Source of the DNA: Bradyrhizobium sp. CB1015 | GTDB taxonomy: Bacteria > Pseudomonadota > Alphaproteobacteria > Rhizobiales > Xanthobacteraceae | DNA: 64,000 bases | Reading direction: 5' to 3' | Assembly (NCBI RefSeq): GCF_025200925.1 | Contig: NZ_CP104174.1 | Location: forward strand, 1,178,001-1,242,000 | Shown here: positions 44,054 to 52,058 of the stretch, one piece after another | How positions within the stretch are numbered: the first letter of the stretch is position 1 | Layout of the letters: each line of letters opens with the position of its first letter | Made by a program: the position numbers and the translations under genes | The notes under the pieces: model-generated | Databases searched by the model: none | What the model saw: the letters and a program-made list of their open reading frames with translations, nothing else | What the model was told of the DNA's origin: nothing

Positions 44054-44944
44054 CTATTCCGCCGCGGCTTGGAACGGGCCGAGGTCGGCGAACGGAATCG
44101 TGGTTGCCAGCACGTCGGCGAGAATGCCGAAGTCGGAGGCCACTTGCGCAAAGCGAGCACTGCGCTCGCGCCGCCGCTCGTCCATGTAGATCGCGCGATT
44201 GAGCTCGAGCTGCACCGCGTGCAGGCCGCTCGCGGGATTGCCGTAATGCTCGGTGATGAATCCGCCGGCATAGGGCTTGTTGCGGCCGATCGAATAGCCG
44301 AGCCCGCTCATGGTCTCCTCGACGCGATCCGGCAAGAGCGGCGTGCAGCTGGTGCCGTAGCGATCGCCGATCACGACGTCGGGCCGGCGCGGCTCGTCCC
44401 TGCTGACGCCGACCGAAGGCATCGAGTGGCAGTCGACCAGCACCACCGTGCCGAACATCTGGTGCACCTTGTTGATCAGCCGGCGCAGCGCGCGATGGTA
44501 GGGCTTGTACAGCGTCTCGATCCGCCCCAGCGCATCGTCGACCAGGATGCGGTCGCGGTAGATCTCCTGGCCGTCGCCGACCACGCGCGGGATGGTGCCG
44601 AGGCCGCCGGCGACGCGCATCGAGCGGGTGTTGGCGAAGCTCGGCAGCCGGCCGGTGAACATGCGCGGGTCGAGCTCATAGGGCTCGCGATTGACGTCGA
44701 CATAGGAGCGGGGAAAGTTGACCCGCACCGTCGGAAAGCCGCGCTCGCTCAGATGGCCGATCAGCTCGTCCATGAACGAGTCTTCCGACCGCCGCAGCGT
44801 GGGCAGGTCGATCCGCGACGCCGCCAGGAATTCCTCTGGATAGGTCGAGCCGGAATGCGGCGAGTTGAAGATGACGGGCGCGCGCCATTCGGCAGGCTCG
44901 AAGATCTCGAAGGCTGGCGACATGTCGCCGTCAAACCGGGTCAT
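44054..44944 (-). CDS. N-formylglutamate amidohydrolase family protein
   Basis: A 296-residue FGase/HutG-family hydrolase. The family motifs are FNSPHSGSTYPEEFL, YVDVNREPYELD and the metal-site region VLVDCHSMPSVG, then GGFITEHYGNPASGLHAVQLELNRAIYMDE. It cleaves N-formylglutamate to formate and glutamate in histidine degradation, or acts on related N-acyl compounds. ATG 44944 is preferred over an upstream start at 44998. cpdR lies upstream in the opposite direction, an arrangement often seen in alphaproteobacteria. Confidence 0.88.
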   Translation of the reverse strand: MTRFDGDMSPAFEIFEPAEWRAPVIFNSPHSGSTYPEEFLAASRIDLPTLRRSEDSFMDELIGHLSERGFPTVRVNFPRSYVDVNREPYELDPRMFTGRLPSFANTRSMRVAGGLGTIPRVVGDGQEIYRDRILVDDALGRIETLYKPYHRALRRLINKVHQMFGTVVLVDCHSMPSVGVSRDEPRRPDVVIGDRYGTSCTPLLPDRVEETMSGLGYSIGRNKPYAGGFITEHYGNPASGLHAVQLELNRAIYMDERRRERSARFAQVASDFGILADVLATTIPFADLGPFQAAAE

Positions 44945-45277
44945 CTTCTCAGGCTTCGTCCCTTCGTGCCGCACGATCCGGACAAGCTCCGGATCCAATG
45001 ATTCGGCCGATCAAGCGGCTCTTATGTGTCGTCATTGTCCGGAATCGCAACCATTCTGCCAAGCGAAAAGATGTCATGGTCTATTGGAACACGTCTTAAC
45101 CGTGCAGGCATGGGGATGGGGACCCGTCGGTCCGGCTCGATTGATTCGGACCTCGTTCCGGTCCACAAAGAGCCGGCAGCGGGGCCGGCGCAGGGTTAAG
45201 ATTTTCACCCCAAATTTACCCTCTGTCGGGCTTAGTGACCTCTGCTGATATCCTCTGGGGATTCGACGTTTCCTGCC

Positions 45278-45637
45278 ATGCCAAAGATCCTGCTCGCCGA
45301 AGACGACAACGACATGCGCCGTTTCCTGGTCAAGGCGCTGGAAAACGCCGGTTTTCAGGTCTCGTCCCACGACAACGGCATGGCCGCCTATCAGCGGCTG
45401 CGGGAAGAGCCGTTCGAGATGCTGCTGACCGACATCGTGATGCCGGAAATGGACGGCATCGAGCTCGCCCGCCGGGCCTCGGAACTCGATCCCGACATCA
45501 AGATCATGTTCATCACCGGCTTTGCCGCGGTCGCCCTGAACTCGGATTCGGACGCCCCCAAGAACGCCAAGGTGCTGTCCAAGCCCGTGCATCTGCGCGA
45601 ATTGGTCAGTGAAGTGAACAAGATGCTGGCGGCCTAA
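45278..45637 (+). CDS. cpdR: Response regulator CpdR
   Basis: A 119-residue stand-alone receiver domain. The acidic pocket is in LLAEDDNDMRRFL, the phospho-acceptor is D52 in LLTDIVMPEMDG, and the conserved lysine is in VLSKPVHLRELV. Length and sequence fit CpdR, which in its unphosphorylated form brings substrates such as CtrA-related proteins to the ClpXP protease and so times the cell cycle. It is phosphorylated through the CckA-ChpT relay. The 280 bp before it contain no other gene. Confidence 0.9.
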   Translation: MPKILLAEDDNDMRRFLVKALENAGFQVSSHDNGMAAYQRLREEPFEMLLTDIVMPEMDGIELARRASELDPDIKIMFITGFAAVALNSDSDAPKNAKVLSKPVHLRELVSEVNKMLAA

Positions 45638-45710
45638 ATCGGCCCCGTTCCGTCCTTGCGCGCGCTCCCCTGAGCCGTTATAGGGACCCCACCCGACGAA
45701 ATGACCTCTA

Positions 45711-45785
45711 GGGCACGTAGCTCAGCGGGAGAGCACTACCTTGACATGGTAGGGGTCACAGGTTCGATCCCTGTCGTGCCCACCA
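45711..45785 (+). tRNA. tRNA-Val (anticodon GAC)
   Basis: A 75-nt cloverleaf that includes an encoded CCA end. The acceptor stem pairs GGGCACG with CGTGCCC; the D arm contains AGCTCAGCGGGAGAGC; the anticodon arm is CTACC-TTGACAT-GGTAG with anticodon GAC; and the T arm GTCACAGGTTCGATCCCTGTC follows the TTCGA rule. It marks the border between ordinary chromosome and the accessory region downstream, a common integration point. Confidence 0.96.
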
Positions 45786-46147
45786 TCCTCTTCAATGACT
45801 TAGGCGCCCCGCGCCCGAGGCCTGAAGGGGTGGTTTCCACGAAATTTCCACGAAGGCCCATTTCCGCGCGGGCCGCCCCGTCCAGATGAGGCTGGCTGCC
45901 CCAATGCGGGTGCTCGGTTTCCAGGCCCCTGGAGACGGATGCCGAAGCATAGCCTCGCTTCCCCCACGTTACTCCGAAGGTAACGCAGAAGACCGCGTGC
46001 TCTTTCTCTGTCATCTTCTCCGTCATTCCTTCGGCCTGAGCCATCACTTCTCTATCTCGCATCGAGCGCGCTAGATCGTATCGACTGGAGAGAGAGCGCG
46101 ACAACAGTGTCACGCGAAGCGCCTCTGTCGTCAACAGCACATTTCTT
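45786..46147. other. Gap between tRNA-Val and the accessory genes
   Basis: About 360 bp without a supported gene. It contains a tandem TTTCCACGAA motif at about 45835-45855. An antisense frame running through the tRNA is a shadow (see rejected items). No integrase or copy of the tRNA 3' end is seen inside the window. Confidence 0.5.
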
Positions 46148-46175
46148 TTGTTAAGCCAGTGCGCTGGCTTATACT
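46148..46175 (+). promoter_or_regulatory. Promoter with palindromic operator before an unknown gene
   Basis: A possible -35 (TTGTTA, 46148-46153) and -10 (TATACT, 46170-46175) are 16 bp apart. Between them, overlapping both, is the perfect inverted repeat TAAGCCAGTGCGCTGGCTTA at 46152-46171 (8-bp arms, 4-bp centre). A repressor bound there would block RNA polymerase. The gene starting at 46214 has a helix-turn-helix-like N-terminal part and may be its own regulator. Confidence 0.65.
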
Positions 46176-46213
46176 AATGGGCCCTCACGCATCTCGATTC
46201 GGCGCCTCCGCGT

Positions 46214-46975
46214 ATGTCACCATCTCCCGGAAGAATAGCCAGCGAGTGGCTCGCTTACATTCGGCCGCATGTCCGCCCCTACGAGGCGCTCGGCCGAGGC
46301 GATCGGCGCGACTACATCGCCAAGCTGTCGAAGCGGGTGAAGCTGAGCGATAACACACTTCGGCGTTTTATCTGGGCTGCCCAGTATCTGGATGCCGAGG
46401 GCATCACCAAACTGCCGTCTGGCGTTCGGATGCCCGTGGCTGCCGTCGAGCGCGTCGCTCGCATTGCAGCCCGCCAACCCGAGAAACGACAGCAATTGCT
46501 CAAGGACGTTGCCGAGGGCAGGCTCACCATCGTTGAACTCAGGGAGCTTCTCAAGAAGAGCACCAGGGCTGCTCGTAAGCGCCAGCGCATTGCAAACCCA
46601 GAAGAGCCGCTGGAGAATCGGGCGTTGGCGGCACTTAAGGCGCGAGGCGTTCTCAAACAATCCGATGCAGTGTTTGCTACGTTTCAGGGTCTGGAGCATT
46701 GGCCGTACTTCGATTCCCAGGCGAATCCTGTTGTGGTTATTCTTCTTTCGCAGGACCGACGCATCGTCGCTATGAATGATCGACCGCTCGGCGGGACGAC
46801 TGCCTCGTTCGCGAGGAAACGAAGGGAGTTCTTGCGCAACATCCTCGCCGGTACAGCCCTTTATGACCTGGTCCTCGTCTTCGCCTCGATATGGCACGAT
46901 GACGTCGGGAAATTGATAGGGGCGATGCGGCCAGAGATGCGGCAGCGCGTTATTCTATTAGGGTCGGAAGCATAG
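46214..46975 (+). CDS. Unknown protein with a possible HTH N-terminal region
   Basis: A 253-residue protein of no recognised family. Residues about 25-95 (GRGDRRDYIAKLSKRVKLSDNTLRRFIWAAQYLD and the following Lys/Arg-rich helices) could form a helix-turn-helix of the ParB/KorB kind. The C-terminal part (VVVILLSQDRRIVAMNDRPLGG, LYDLVLVFASIWHDDV) looks alpha/beta. It sits alone behind a palindromic operator at the edge of the accessory region. A DNA-binding or defence-related role is inferred from context only. Confidence 0.55.
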   Translation: MSPSPGRIASEWLAYIRPHVRPYEALGRGDRRDYIAKLSKRVKLSDNTLRRFIWAAQYLDAEGITKLPSGVRMPVAAVERVARIAARQPEKRQQLLKDVAEGRLTIVELRELLKKSTRAARKRQRIANPEEPLENRALAALKARGVLKQSDAVFATFQGLEHWPYFDSQANPVVVILLSQDRRIVAMNDRPLGGTTASFARKRREFLRNILAGTALYDLVLVFASIWHDDVGKLIGAMRPEMRQRVILLGSEA

Positions 46976-47232
46976 GGACACAACAACGGCGCAAGTTCTT
47001 TCCCTCACTACTCTCGTAACCTCGACGTCCGGCGGAGTAGACGTCGGTGGGATCTCCAACATGACAAAAGCGCACCCACTATTTTCCAATTGATTGCCGA
47101 AGCGATATTGAGCCAAGATTACAACCATTACGCTATTGCTGTGATTCCCCTCTGTTGCCCGGCGGGCCGTACTGGAGCCCAGAACCGCGTCAGATTGCCG
47201 TCACGTAAGCCCATTTGGAACAAGGTCACTGG
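46976..47232. other. Intergenic gap in the accessory region
   Basis: About 260 bp with lower GC than the chromosome part. I see no repeat, RNA or promoter I can support. A weak AAGG ribosome site precedes the next gene at 47233. Confidence 0.4.
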
Positions 47233-48528
47233 ATGCGTCGCGATTATCGCCTCTACGAACTAAGCGAGGGTGAGTTTGAAGAGCTCGTCGTCAAGATTTG
47301 CATCAACTGGCTGGGTGAAGGTGTCACGCCATTCGCGCCCGGTCGCGACGGCGGTCGTGATGGCAAGTTCAACGGCAAGGCCGAATGCTTTCCCAGCGCC
47401 AACATGCCCCTTGAGGGTCAGGTTGTCCTCCAGGCCAAGCACGTAGCCGTATTCGACAAATCATGCTCGGATAAGGATTTTGAGCGCCTCCTGAAAAAGG
47501 AGCACGCAAAAATTAAGCGGCTCGCAAAGAAGGGCCTATGTGACCACTACCTAGTGTTCACCAACCGCCGCTATACTGGAGGTGCCGACGAGAAGTTAAT
47601 CGCCAGCCTGATGGCACTCGGCGTCAAGCGTGCTCACATCATCGGGGTTGAGCGTCTCAACGCCGCACTGGATGATATGCAGCATATCCGGGAATGGCTT
47701 CCGAACCGGAAAGATCCCATCCCGTTCCGCTTCGAACCGGACGATCTCATCGAAGTGATTGGCGCGGTCCACGACTACGCAGATGGGTCAGCGCTGAGCG
47801 CGGTCAACAGCGCCAGAGACTTTGAAAAGCTCAAGCTGCGAGAGGAGAAGAACAAAATCAATGGATTGTCAGACGAGTACTACAACCAGATCATCGTCAG
47901 CAACTCTTTCCCTCACTTTGCGCGGATCGACCATTTCCTGAAGAATCCCCGCAATACTCAGGTTGCCGCCCTTTATCACGACAGCGCCGACGAACTAAAG
48001 CAAAAGATACTGGCCGCCCGTGCCGAGTTTGCAACGTTCGATAATGTTTTTGCCTTTTTGATCGAGGAGATCCAAAAGAGGCGCGCTGCACTGAAGGGCA
48101 GGAGGCGTATGATAAGCGTCATGCTCCACTATATGTACGCCAACTGCGACATCGGCTCGAAGAAACTTCCATCAACCACGCAAACCGGCAAGACCTCTAG
48201 CCAGGGAGAAGGGACGAGTTACAAAAAGCTGGTCTGTGCCCTGTTCGATCTAGCTCTGCTGAAGGTGTATGAGGACGTAGGCTTCTTCCATTTTGTCTAC
48301 CACGACGGAATCTTCGAAGCTCTGGACGACCGAAAGAAGCTGGCGCTGTTAGAGGTTGTGCGTGAACAGACGAGTACCAAGAAGATGCAATACATAATGA
48401 CGCTAATTGCTTCAGACCTGCCGCGTATCGAAGAGAAGTCACCCCCCACGTTTGCGCCGGACGAAATTATACTTCGCCTTCACGACGACGGAGCCGACGG
48501 TCGCCTCTTCAAGATGGCAGAATTCTAA
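47233..48528 (+). CDS. ABC-3C-like effector fused to a DUF2326 C-terminal segment (probable deletion chimera)
   Basis: A 431-residue protein in three parts. Residues 1-150 are a PD-(D/E)xK-like nuclease module (FEELVVKI, PGRDGGRDGK, then VVLQAKH with K69). Residues about 200-310 match the C-terminal module of ABC-three-component (ABC-3C) proteins (EEKNKINGLSDEYYNQI...LKNPRNTQVAALYH...LHYMYANCDIG). Residues 315-431 match the C-terminal end of DUF2326 ATPases (GTSYKKLVCALFDLALLKVY, FVYHDGIFEALDD, LRLHDDGADGRLFKM). The middle component and the ATPase N-terminal lobe with Walker A are missing, so a deletion probably fused the two ends of an operon. Confidence 0.7.
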   Translation: MRRDYRLYELSEGEFEELVVKICINWLGEGVTPFAPGRDGGRDGKFNGKAECFPSANMPLEGQVVLQAKHVAVFDKSCSDKDFERLLKKEHAKIKRLAKKGLCDHYLVFTNRRYTGGADEKLIASLMALGVKRAHIIGVERLNAALDDMQHIREWLPNRKDPIPFRFEPDDLIEVIGAVHDYADGSALSAVNSARDFEKLKLREEKNKINGLSDEYYNQIIVSNSFPHFARIDHFLKNPRNTQVAALYHDSADELKQKILAARAEFATFDNVFAFLIEEIQKRRAALKGRRRMISVMLHYMYANCDIGSKKLPSTTQTGKTSSQGEGTSYKKLVCALFDLALLKVYEDVGFFHFVYHDGIFEALDDRKKLALLEVVREQTSTKKMQYIMTLIASDLPRIEEKSPPTFAPDEIILRLHDDGADGRLFKMAEF

Positions 48529-48545
48529 CCTCTGAGGGGGCCAAT

Positions 48546-49958
48546 CTACTCCGCCGCCTCGCCCTTCACCTCAATCATCAGCACATCAAGACTCTCGATC
48601 TCCTGCATCGCGCGGCCGGCGATTCCCTGGAGGTCGCCATAGAGACCGGCCGTGGAGTCGAGCACCCCACGGAGCTGTTCCTCGCGCTTGGCCCAGAGCC
48701 GCATCATCGTCTTGCGCTCGCGGTCGAGGTCGGCCTGCATGTCGGTGAACTTCTCGACGATCGCATCGATCCGGTGACGGAAGCGCGGACCGGTCAGATA
48801 GCCGTACATCATCTCCATCTTGGTCTGCTGGCCTTCCTGGGACTGACGGCTGCCGGCGAGGTCGATCAGCCCGTGCCGGAGTACGATCGCCAGCGGAACG
48901 GCGAACCGGGGCTCTGCGACCCAGACATTGTCGAGCAGACCGAAGGTTTCGATATCGTTCGGCAACGCGCTGGAGACAATAAGGGCGACCTCCGCTTTAG
49001 CAGCGCGCTGGTCGCTTCTGAGCTTGGTCAGCCAGTCGTCGCTCCAACGTTTGGTTCGCTTGGATTCCCACAGGATCGTGCCGCAAGTCTGCCCACCGGG
49101 ACCGAACACGCGATGGAGGACGTCGCCACCAAAATCGCCCTTCGGCACCGGCTCGATGAGATCGCGCGGAAACTGATTGCGGAGCAGGGATTCCAGTTCG
49201 AGCTCCAGGGCTTCGCCTTGCAACTGCTGTGAGCCCTGTTCAGCACGGCGGCGGAGTTCTTCGATCTGCCGGTTCATGCCGGCGATCTGGGCTTCCTTCT
49301 CCGCGACTTTCGCCTTGAAGCCGTCCTCGGCCTCCAGCTTGGCCTTGTCGCGCACAGCGGCGAGTGCCTGCTGGACCTTCGTCTCGATCGTGAGCTCGAC
49401 TTCGCGCCTGGCATCGTCGAGCTCGCGCTCCTTGCGGAGCATGTCCGCCTGGATCTTCTGGGCTGCGGCCAACTTCTCGTTGTTCGCTGCGAGTATTTGC
49501 TGCAAATCCGCCAATTGCCGGTCGCGTTCGCCGAGTTCATCGGCGATCGCCAGCCGTGCTCGCTTTGCTTCCATTTCGACGATATTGGACCGCTCCGCCT
49601 TCAGCTTTGCGGCGACCTGTTCGTCGACGGCCTCGCGAGCTTTCGCGATTTCTTCGCTGGCCTGCTTGAGCAGCGCTTCGCGCCGGCCAAAGTCCGCTTC
49701 CTTGGCGGCAAGCTGCTGGTCGAACTTGCGGCGCGTCTCCGCAATCAGGGGCGCCGCGAGCGATTCTGTCAGCTTGATTTCAGTGCGGCAGCTCGGGCAG
49801 ACGATCTGGGGATCGGTCACGGTATTGGTCCTCGGATGATTGTCCGCGATAGTACCGGGCGAGGGTGCGCCGTTTAAGCCCTGCGCGCGGGTTATCCCGC
49901 GCAATTGCGGCGGCCGCGGCAGCGGCGGCCGTGTCTTTCCGTTGTTCTGTTCCACCAT
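48546..49958 (-). CDS. DUF2130 coiled-coil protein with PD-(D/E)xK-like core
   Basis: A 470-residue protein. An N-terminal CPSCR motif (CxxC) near residue 54 precedes a long Ala/Glu/Arg coiled coil (residues about 75-250). The core GDFGGDVLHRVFGPGGQTCGTILWESKRTKRW (from about residue 287), with D and the ESK lysine, resembles a restriction-endonuclease fold, as proposed for DUF2130. Family members usually start near TDPQIVCPSC, corresponding to GTG 49820; the ATG at 49958 adds 46 residues and lies two bases after the AAA gene's stop. Last gene of the four-gene operon. Confidence 0.8.
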   Translation of the reverse strand: MVEQNNGKTRPPLPRPPQLRGITRAQGLNGAPSPGTIADNHPRTNTVTDPQIVCPSCRTEIKLTESLAAPLIAETRRKFDQQLAAKEADFGRREALLKQASEEIAKAREAVDEQVAAKLKAERSNIVEMEAKRARLAIADELGERDRQLADLQQILAANNEKLAAAQKIQADMLRKERELDDARREVELTIETKVQQALAAVRDKAKLEAEDGFKAKVAEKEAQIAGMNRQIEELRRRAEQGSQQLQGEALELELESLLRNQFPRDLIEPVPKGDFGGDVLHRVFGPGGQTCGTILWESKRTKRWSDDWLTKLRSDQRAAKAEVALIVSSALPNDIETFGLLDNVWVAEPRFAVPLAIVLRHGLIDLAGSRQSQEGQQTKMEMMYGYLTGPRFRHRIDAIVEKFTDMQADLDRERKTMMRLWAKREEQLRGVLDSTAGLYGDLQGIAGRAMQEIESLDVLMIEVKGEAAE

Positions 49959-49960
49959 GA

Positions 49961-51538
49961 TCAGTTCCTCAATGCTCGGACGTCGCGTTCGCGCAGGATG
50001 GCCTCGACGATGCGGCGCAGGCGCCGCACCGAGCCGCCGGCCCAGTGCTTCGCGACAGCTTCGCGCTCAACGCCGTCGAGCGGTGTCATCCAGCTCTGGT
50101 CGAGGCCGCGCTCCTTGGCGAGGTCAACGATCACGGCCGGCAGCAGCGCGTCCAAGTCATTCGCGGTCGGCTTGGGAAAGGTCACGATGCGGAAGCGGTC
50201 TCTGATTGGACTTGGCAACGGCTCGAGGCGGTTGGCAGTGGCGATGTACGACACCTGCGACAGATCAAGATTGGTCTGGAGCGCGGGGTCGGGGTAGCGG
50301 ACGCTCGTTTCCGGTTCGAGAAAGCCGAGCAGGCAGTCCCATAGCCGGCCGTAGTCGGACCTCGTCGCCGCTTTCTCCAATTCATCGAGGAGGACCAGCA
50401 CATTTGCCGTTTTGCCTTGCGCGATGGCGAGAAAAGGATGGCAAGGCTCGCTAGAGTACCAGCGCCGGTCGGTCCCCCCGAACACCGCGCCGTCGGAACG
50501 ACTGGCTTCGGTCCGCCAAACGTGGAGACCCAGCACCTCACCGAGCCGGCGGGCAAATCGGCTCTTACCGCCGCCGGGCTCGCCAACAATCAGAAGCGGG
50601 CGCAAACGGACCGTGGTGCGCCCAACAAGATCCGCCAGCGCGAAATCGATGACGTCGATGGCGTACGGGAACTCGAACTGCAGAACGCTGCGCGCCTCGT
50701 GGAGCGGCGGCACCTCAACGAGCGGCAAAGCAGTGTTAATGACGTTCTTCAGCGGGCCAAGGATTTCCTTGAGTTTGATGTTCTTCAACTCGGCCTCGGA
50801 CAGACGCGCAACGACGAGATGACGGTCGGGAATGAGTTCAGGGTCCGGGACGGCTTCTTGCTTGACGGTTTCGGTCCGGTCCTCGGCTTCCCGCTTTTTC
50901 CGGCTGTCCTCCTCCTCCTTGAGTTGGAGCCGTAACGTGGCCTTGGCCGCGGTGATGCGGTGCTCGGCCAAGCGGTGCCCGACCAGGGAGGCGTTAATCG
51001 CAGCAGAGAACTTCTTCGGCAGAAAATGCGTGCAGGCCGGCAGCGCAGCCCAGCCATAGGTAAACCGTTCGAGATCGCAGCGAACCTTCTGTTCGACGTG
51101 CAGCGAATTCACCTGAAAGGCCTTGACCAGCGCCTTGGCGACCCTGCGGTGCTGCTGGAAGTGTTCGTCATCACGCGGCGTTGGCAAGCTCACGAGCCGG
51201 ACGCTATCAGCAAGGCTCCTGAGAGCTGGCTCACTATGGGCTGCAGCGCGGCGATCGAGTTCAGTCGCCAGTGCCATTGCGGCCTCCAACGACCTGCTGG
51301 TGGCCCAAGCGACATTGTGTGGCAGTCCCGGGCAAAGCTCGTTGACTTCCGCGATAAGCCGTTCCTCAATGTGTTCGGCGCCATTGACGGCGAGCAGGGC
51401 ATAGCGCAGAAGCCGCGGCAGGCCTTTGAGCCGCTCGTCCCAATCGGCCGAATCGGCGGCGGCGCCGGTCGTGACCGCGTCCTCCGCGGTTGGCAGATCC
51501 TGGTGATCGGCGCCGTCATCACCGCCATCGGTACTCAA
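49961..51538 (-). CDS. Lon-like AAA+ ATPase without protease domain
   Basis: A 525-residue protein beginning at a TTG that overlaps the stop of the previous gene (TTGA). The N-terminal about 310 residues have no clear fold. The AAA+ core follows: Walker A GEPGGGKS (319-326), Walker B LVLLDELE (D385, E386), sensor 1 asparagine in YIATANRLEP (N436), arginine finger in IRDRFR, and sensor 2 helix GGSVRRLRR (501-509). It resembles Lon/MoxR-like ATPases but has no protease domain. It is probably the motor of the operon with nuclease-like partners. The function is inference. Confidence 0.82.
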   Translation of the reverse strand: MSTDGGDDGADHQDLPTAEDAVTTGAAADSADWDERLKGLPRLLRYALLAVNGAEHIEERLIAEVNELCPGLPHNVAWATSRSLEAAMALATELDRRAAAHSEPALRSLADSVRLVSLPTPRDDEHFQQHRRVAKALVKAFQVNSLHVEQKVRCDLERFTYGWAALPACTHFLPKKFSAAINASLVGHRLAEHRITAAKATLRLQLKEEEDSRKKREAEDRTETVKQEAVPDPELIPDRHLVVARLSEAELKNIKLKEILGPLKNVINTALPLVEVPPLHEARSVLQFEFPYAIDVIDFALADLVGRTTVRLRPLLIVGEPGGGKSRFARRLGEVLGLHVWRTEASRSDGAVFGGTDRRWYSSEPCHPFLAIAQGKTANVLVLLDELEKAATRSDYGRLWDCLLGFLEPETSVRYPDPALQTNLDLSQVSYIATANRLEPLPSPIRDRFRIVTFPKPTANDLDALLPAVIVDLAKERGLDQSWMTPLDGVEREAVAKHWAGGSVRRLRRIVEAILRERDVRALRN

Positions 51539-52035
51539 GCGTCGCCCTCCTCATCGGAGAGAGCTTGCTTGACGGCCACTTCTGTCTGAGCAAACCAGCG
51601 CGGATCCCTCGTACGACCGAGATGGTGGGTGAGCCAAAGGGTCGAGAGCTCGATCTTCAGGGGGTGATCGAATTCGGCATTGCTAAGGATGTGCGACAAG
51701 ACGAGGGCCGCCGTGGCGTCATCCTTGAGCGCGCAATGCAGAAGAGCCGACATGACGATATCGACTTGAAGATCGACGTCTCCTAGCGGCGTCAGCGACA
51801 GTGCCGCGGCGACGGCGGCAGCCGGATCGCCCTTGAGGGCGGCCGGGACGTTGTCGGTGACGCGGAGGACGGCTAGGCTTTCGAGAGTGGCGCCGAGATC
51901 AAGGCGTTCGGCCGCGCTGAACGCGTCGGGCGGCAGCATGCGCCACCACGCAAGCGGGTTTGAGTCATCCGAGGCGTATGGCCAGGGATTGCTGCGGCCG
52001 GCGATGGTGGAGTTTAGTTCGCGGACTTGACGCAT
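51535..52035 (-). CDS. Unknown small helical protein in the AAA operon
   Basis: A 166-residue protein starting at ATG 52035, 23 bases after the upstream stop, with GGAG upstream. A GTG overlapping that stop (GTGA at about 52060) is a possible longer start. The protein is mostly helical with several Leu/Ala-rich blocks (LESLAVLRVTDNVPAALKGDPAAAVAAALSL). It has no catalytic motif I recognise. Its stop overlaps the AAA gene start, so the two products are probably made in equal amounts and may form a complex. Confidence 0.65.
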   Translation of the reverse strand: MRQVRELNSTIAGRSNPWPYASDDSNPLAWWRMLPPDAFSAAERLDLGATLESLAVLRVTDNVPAALKGDPAAAVAAALSLTPLGDVDLQVDIVMSALLHCALKDDATAALVLSHILSNAEFDHPLKIELSTLWLTHHLGRTRDPRWFAQTEVAVKQALSDEEGDA

Positions 52036-52058
52036 GTGTGCAGCTTCTCCTATTGCCC

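Noticed and set aside
45180..45277. CtrA-type TTAA sites upstream of cpdR
   Set aside because: One TTAA half is present in GGGTTAAG, but the second half at the right spacing is not, so no CtrA box is annotated.
45736..46140. Minus-strand frame ending TTGIEPVTPTMSR across the tRNA
   Set aside because: This is the familiar false protein produced by reading the antisense of a tRNA; no ribosome site or domain.
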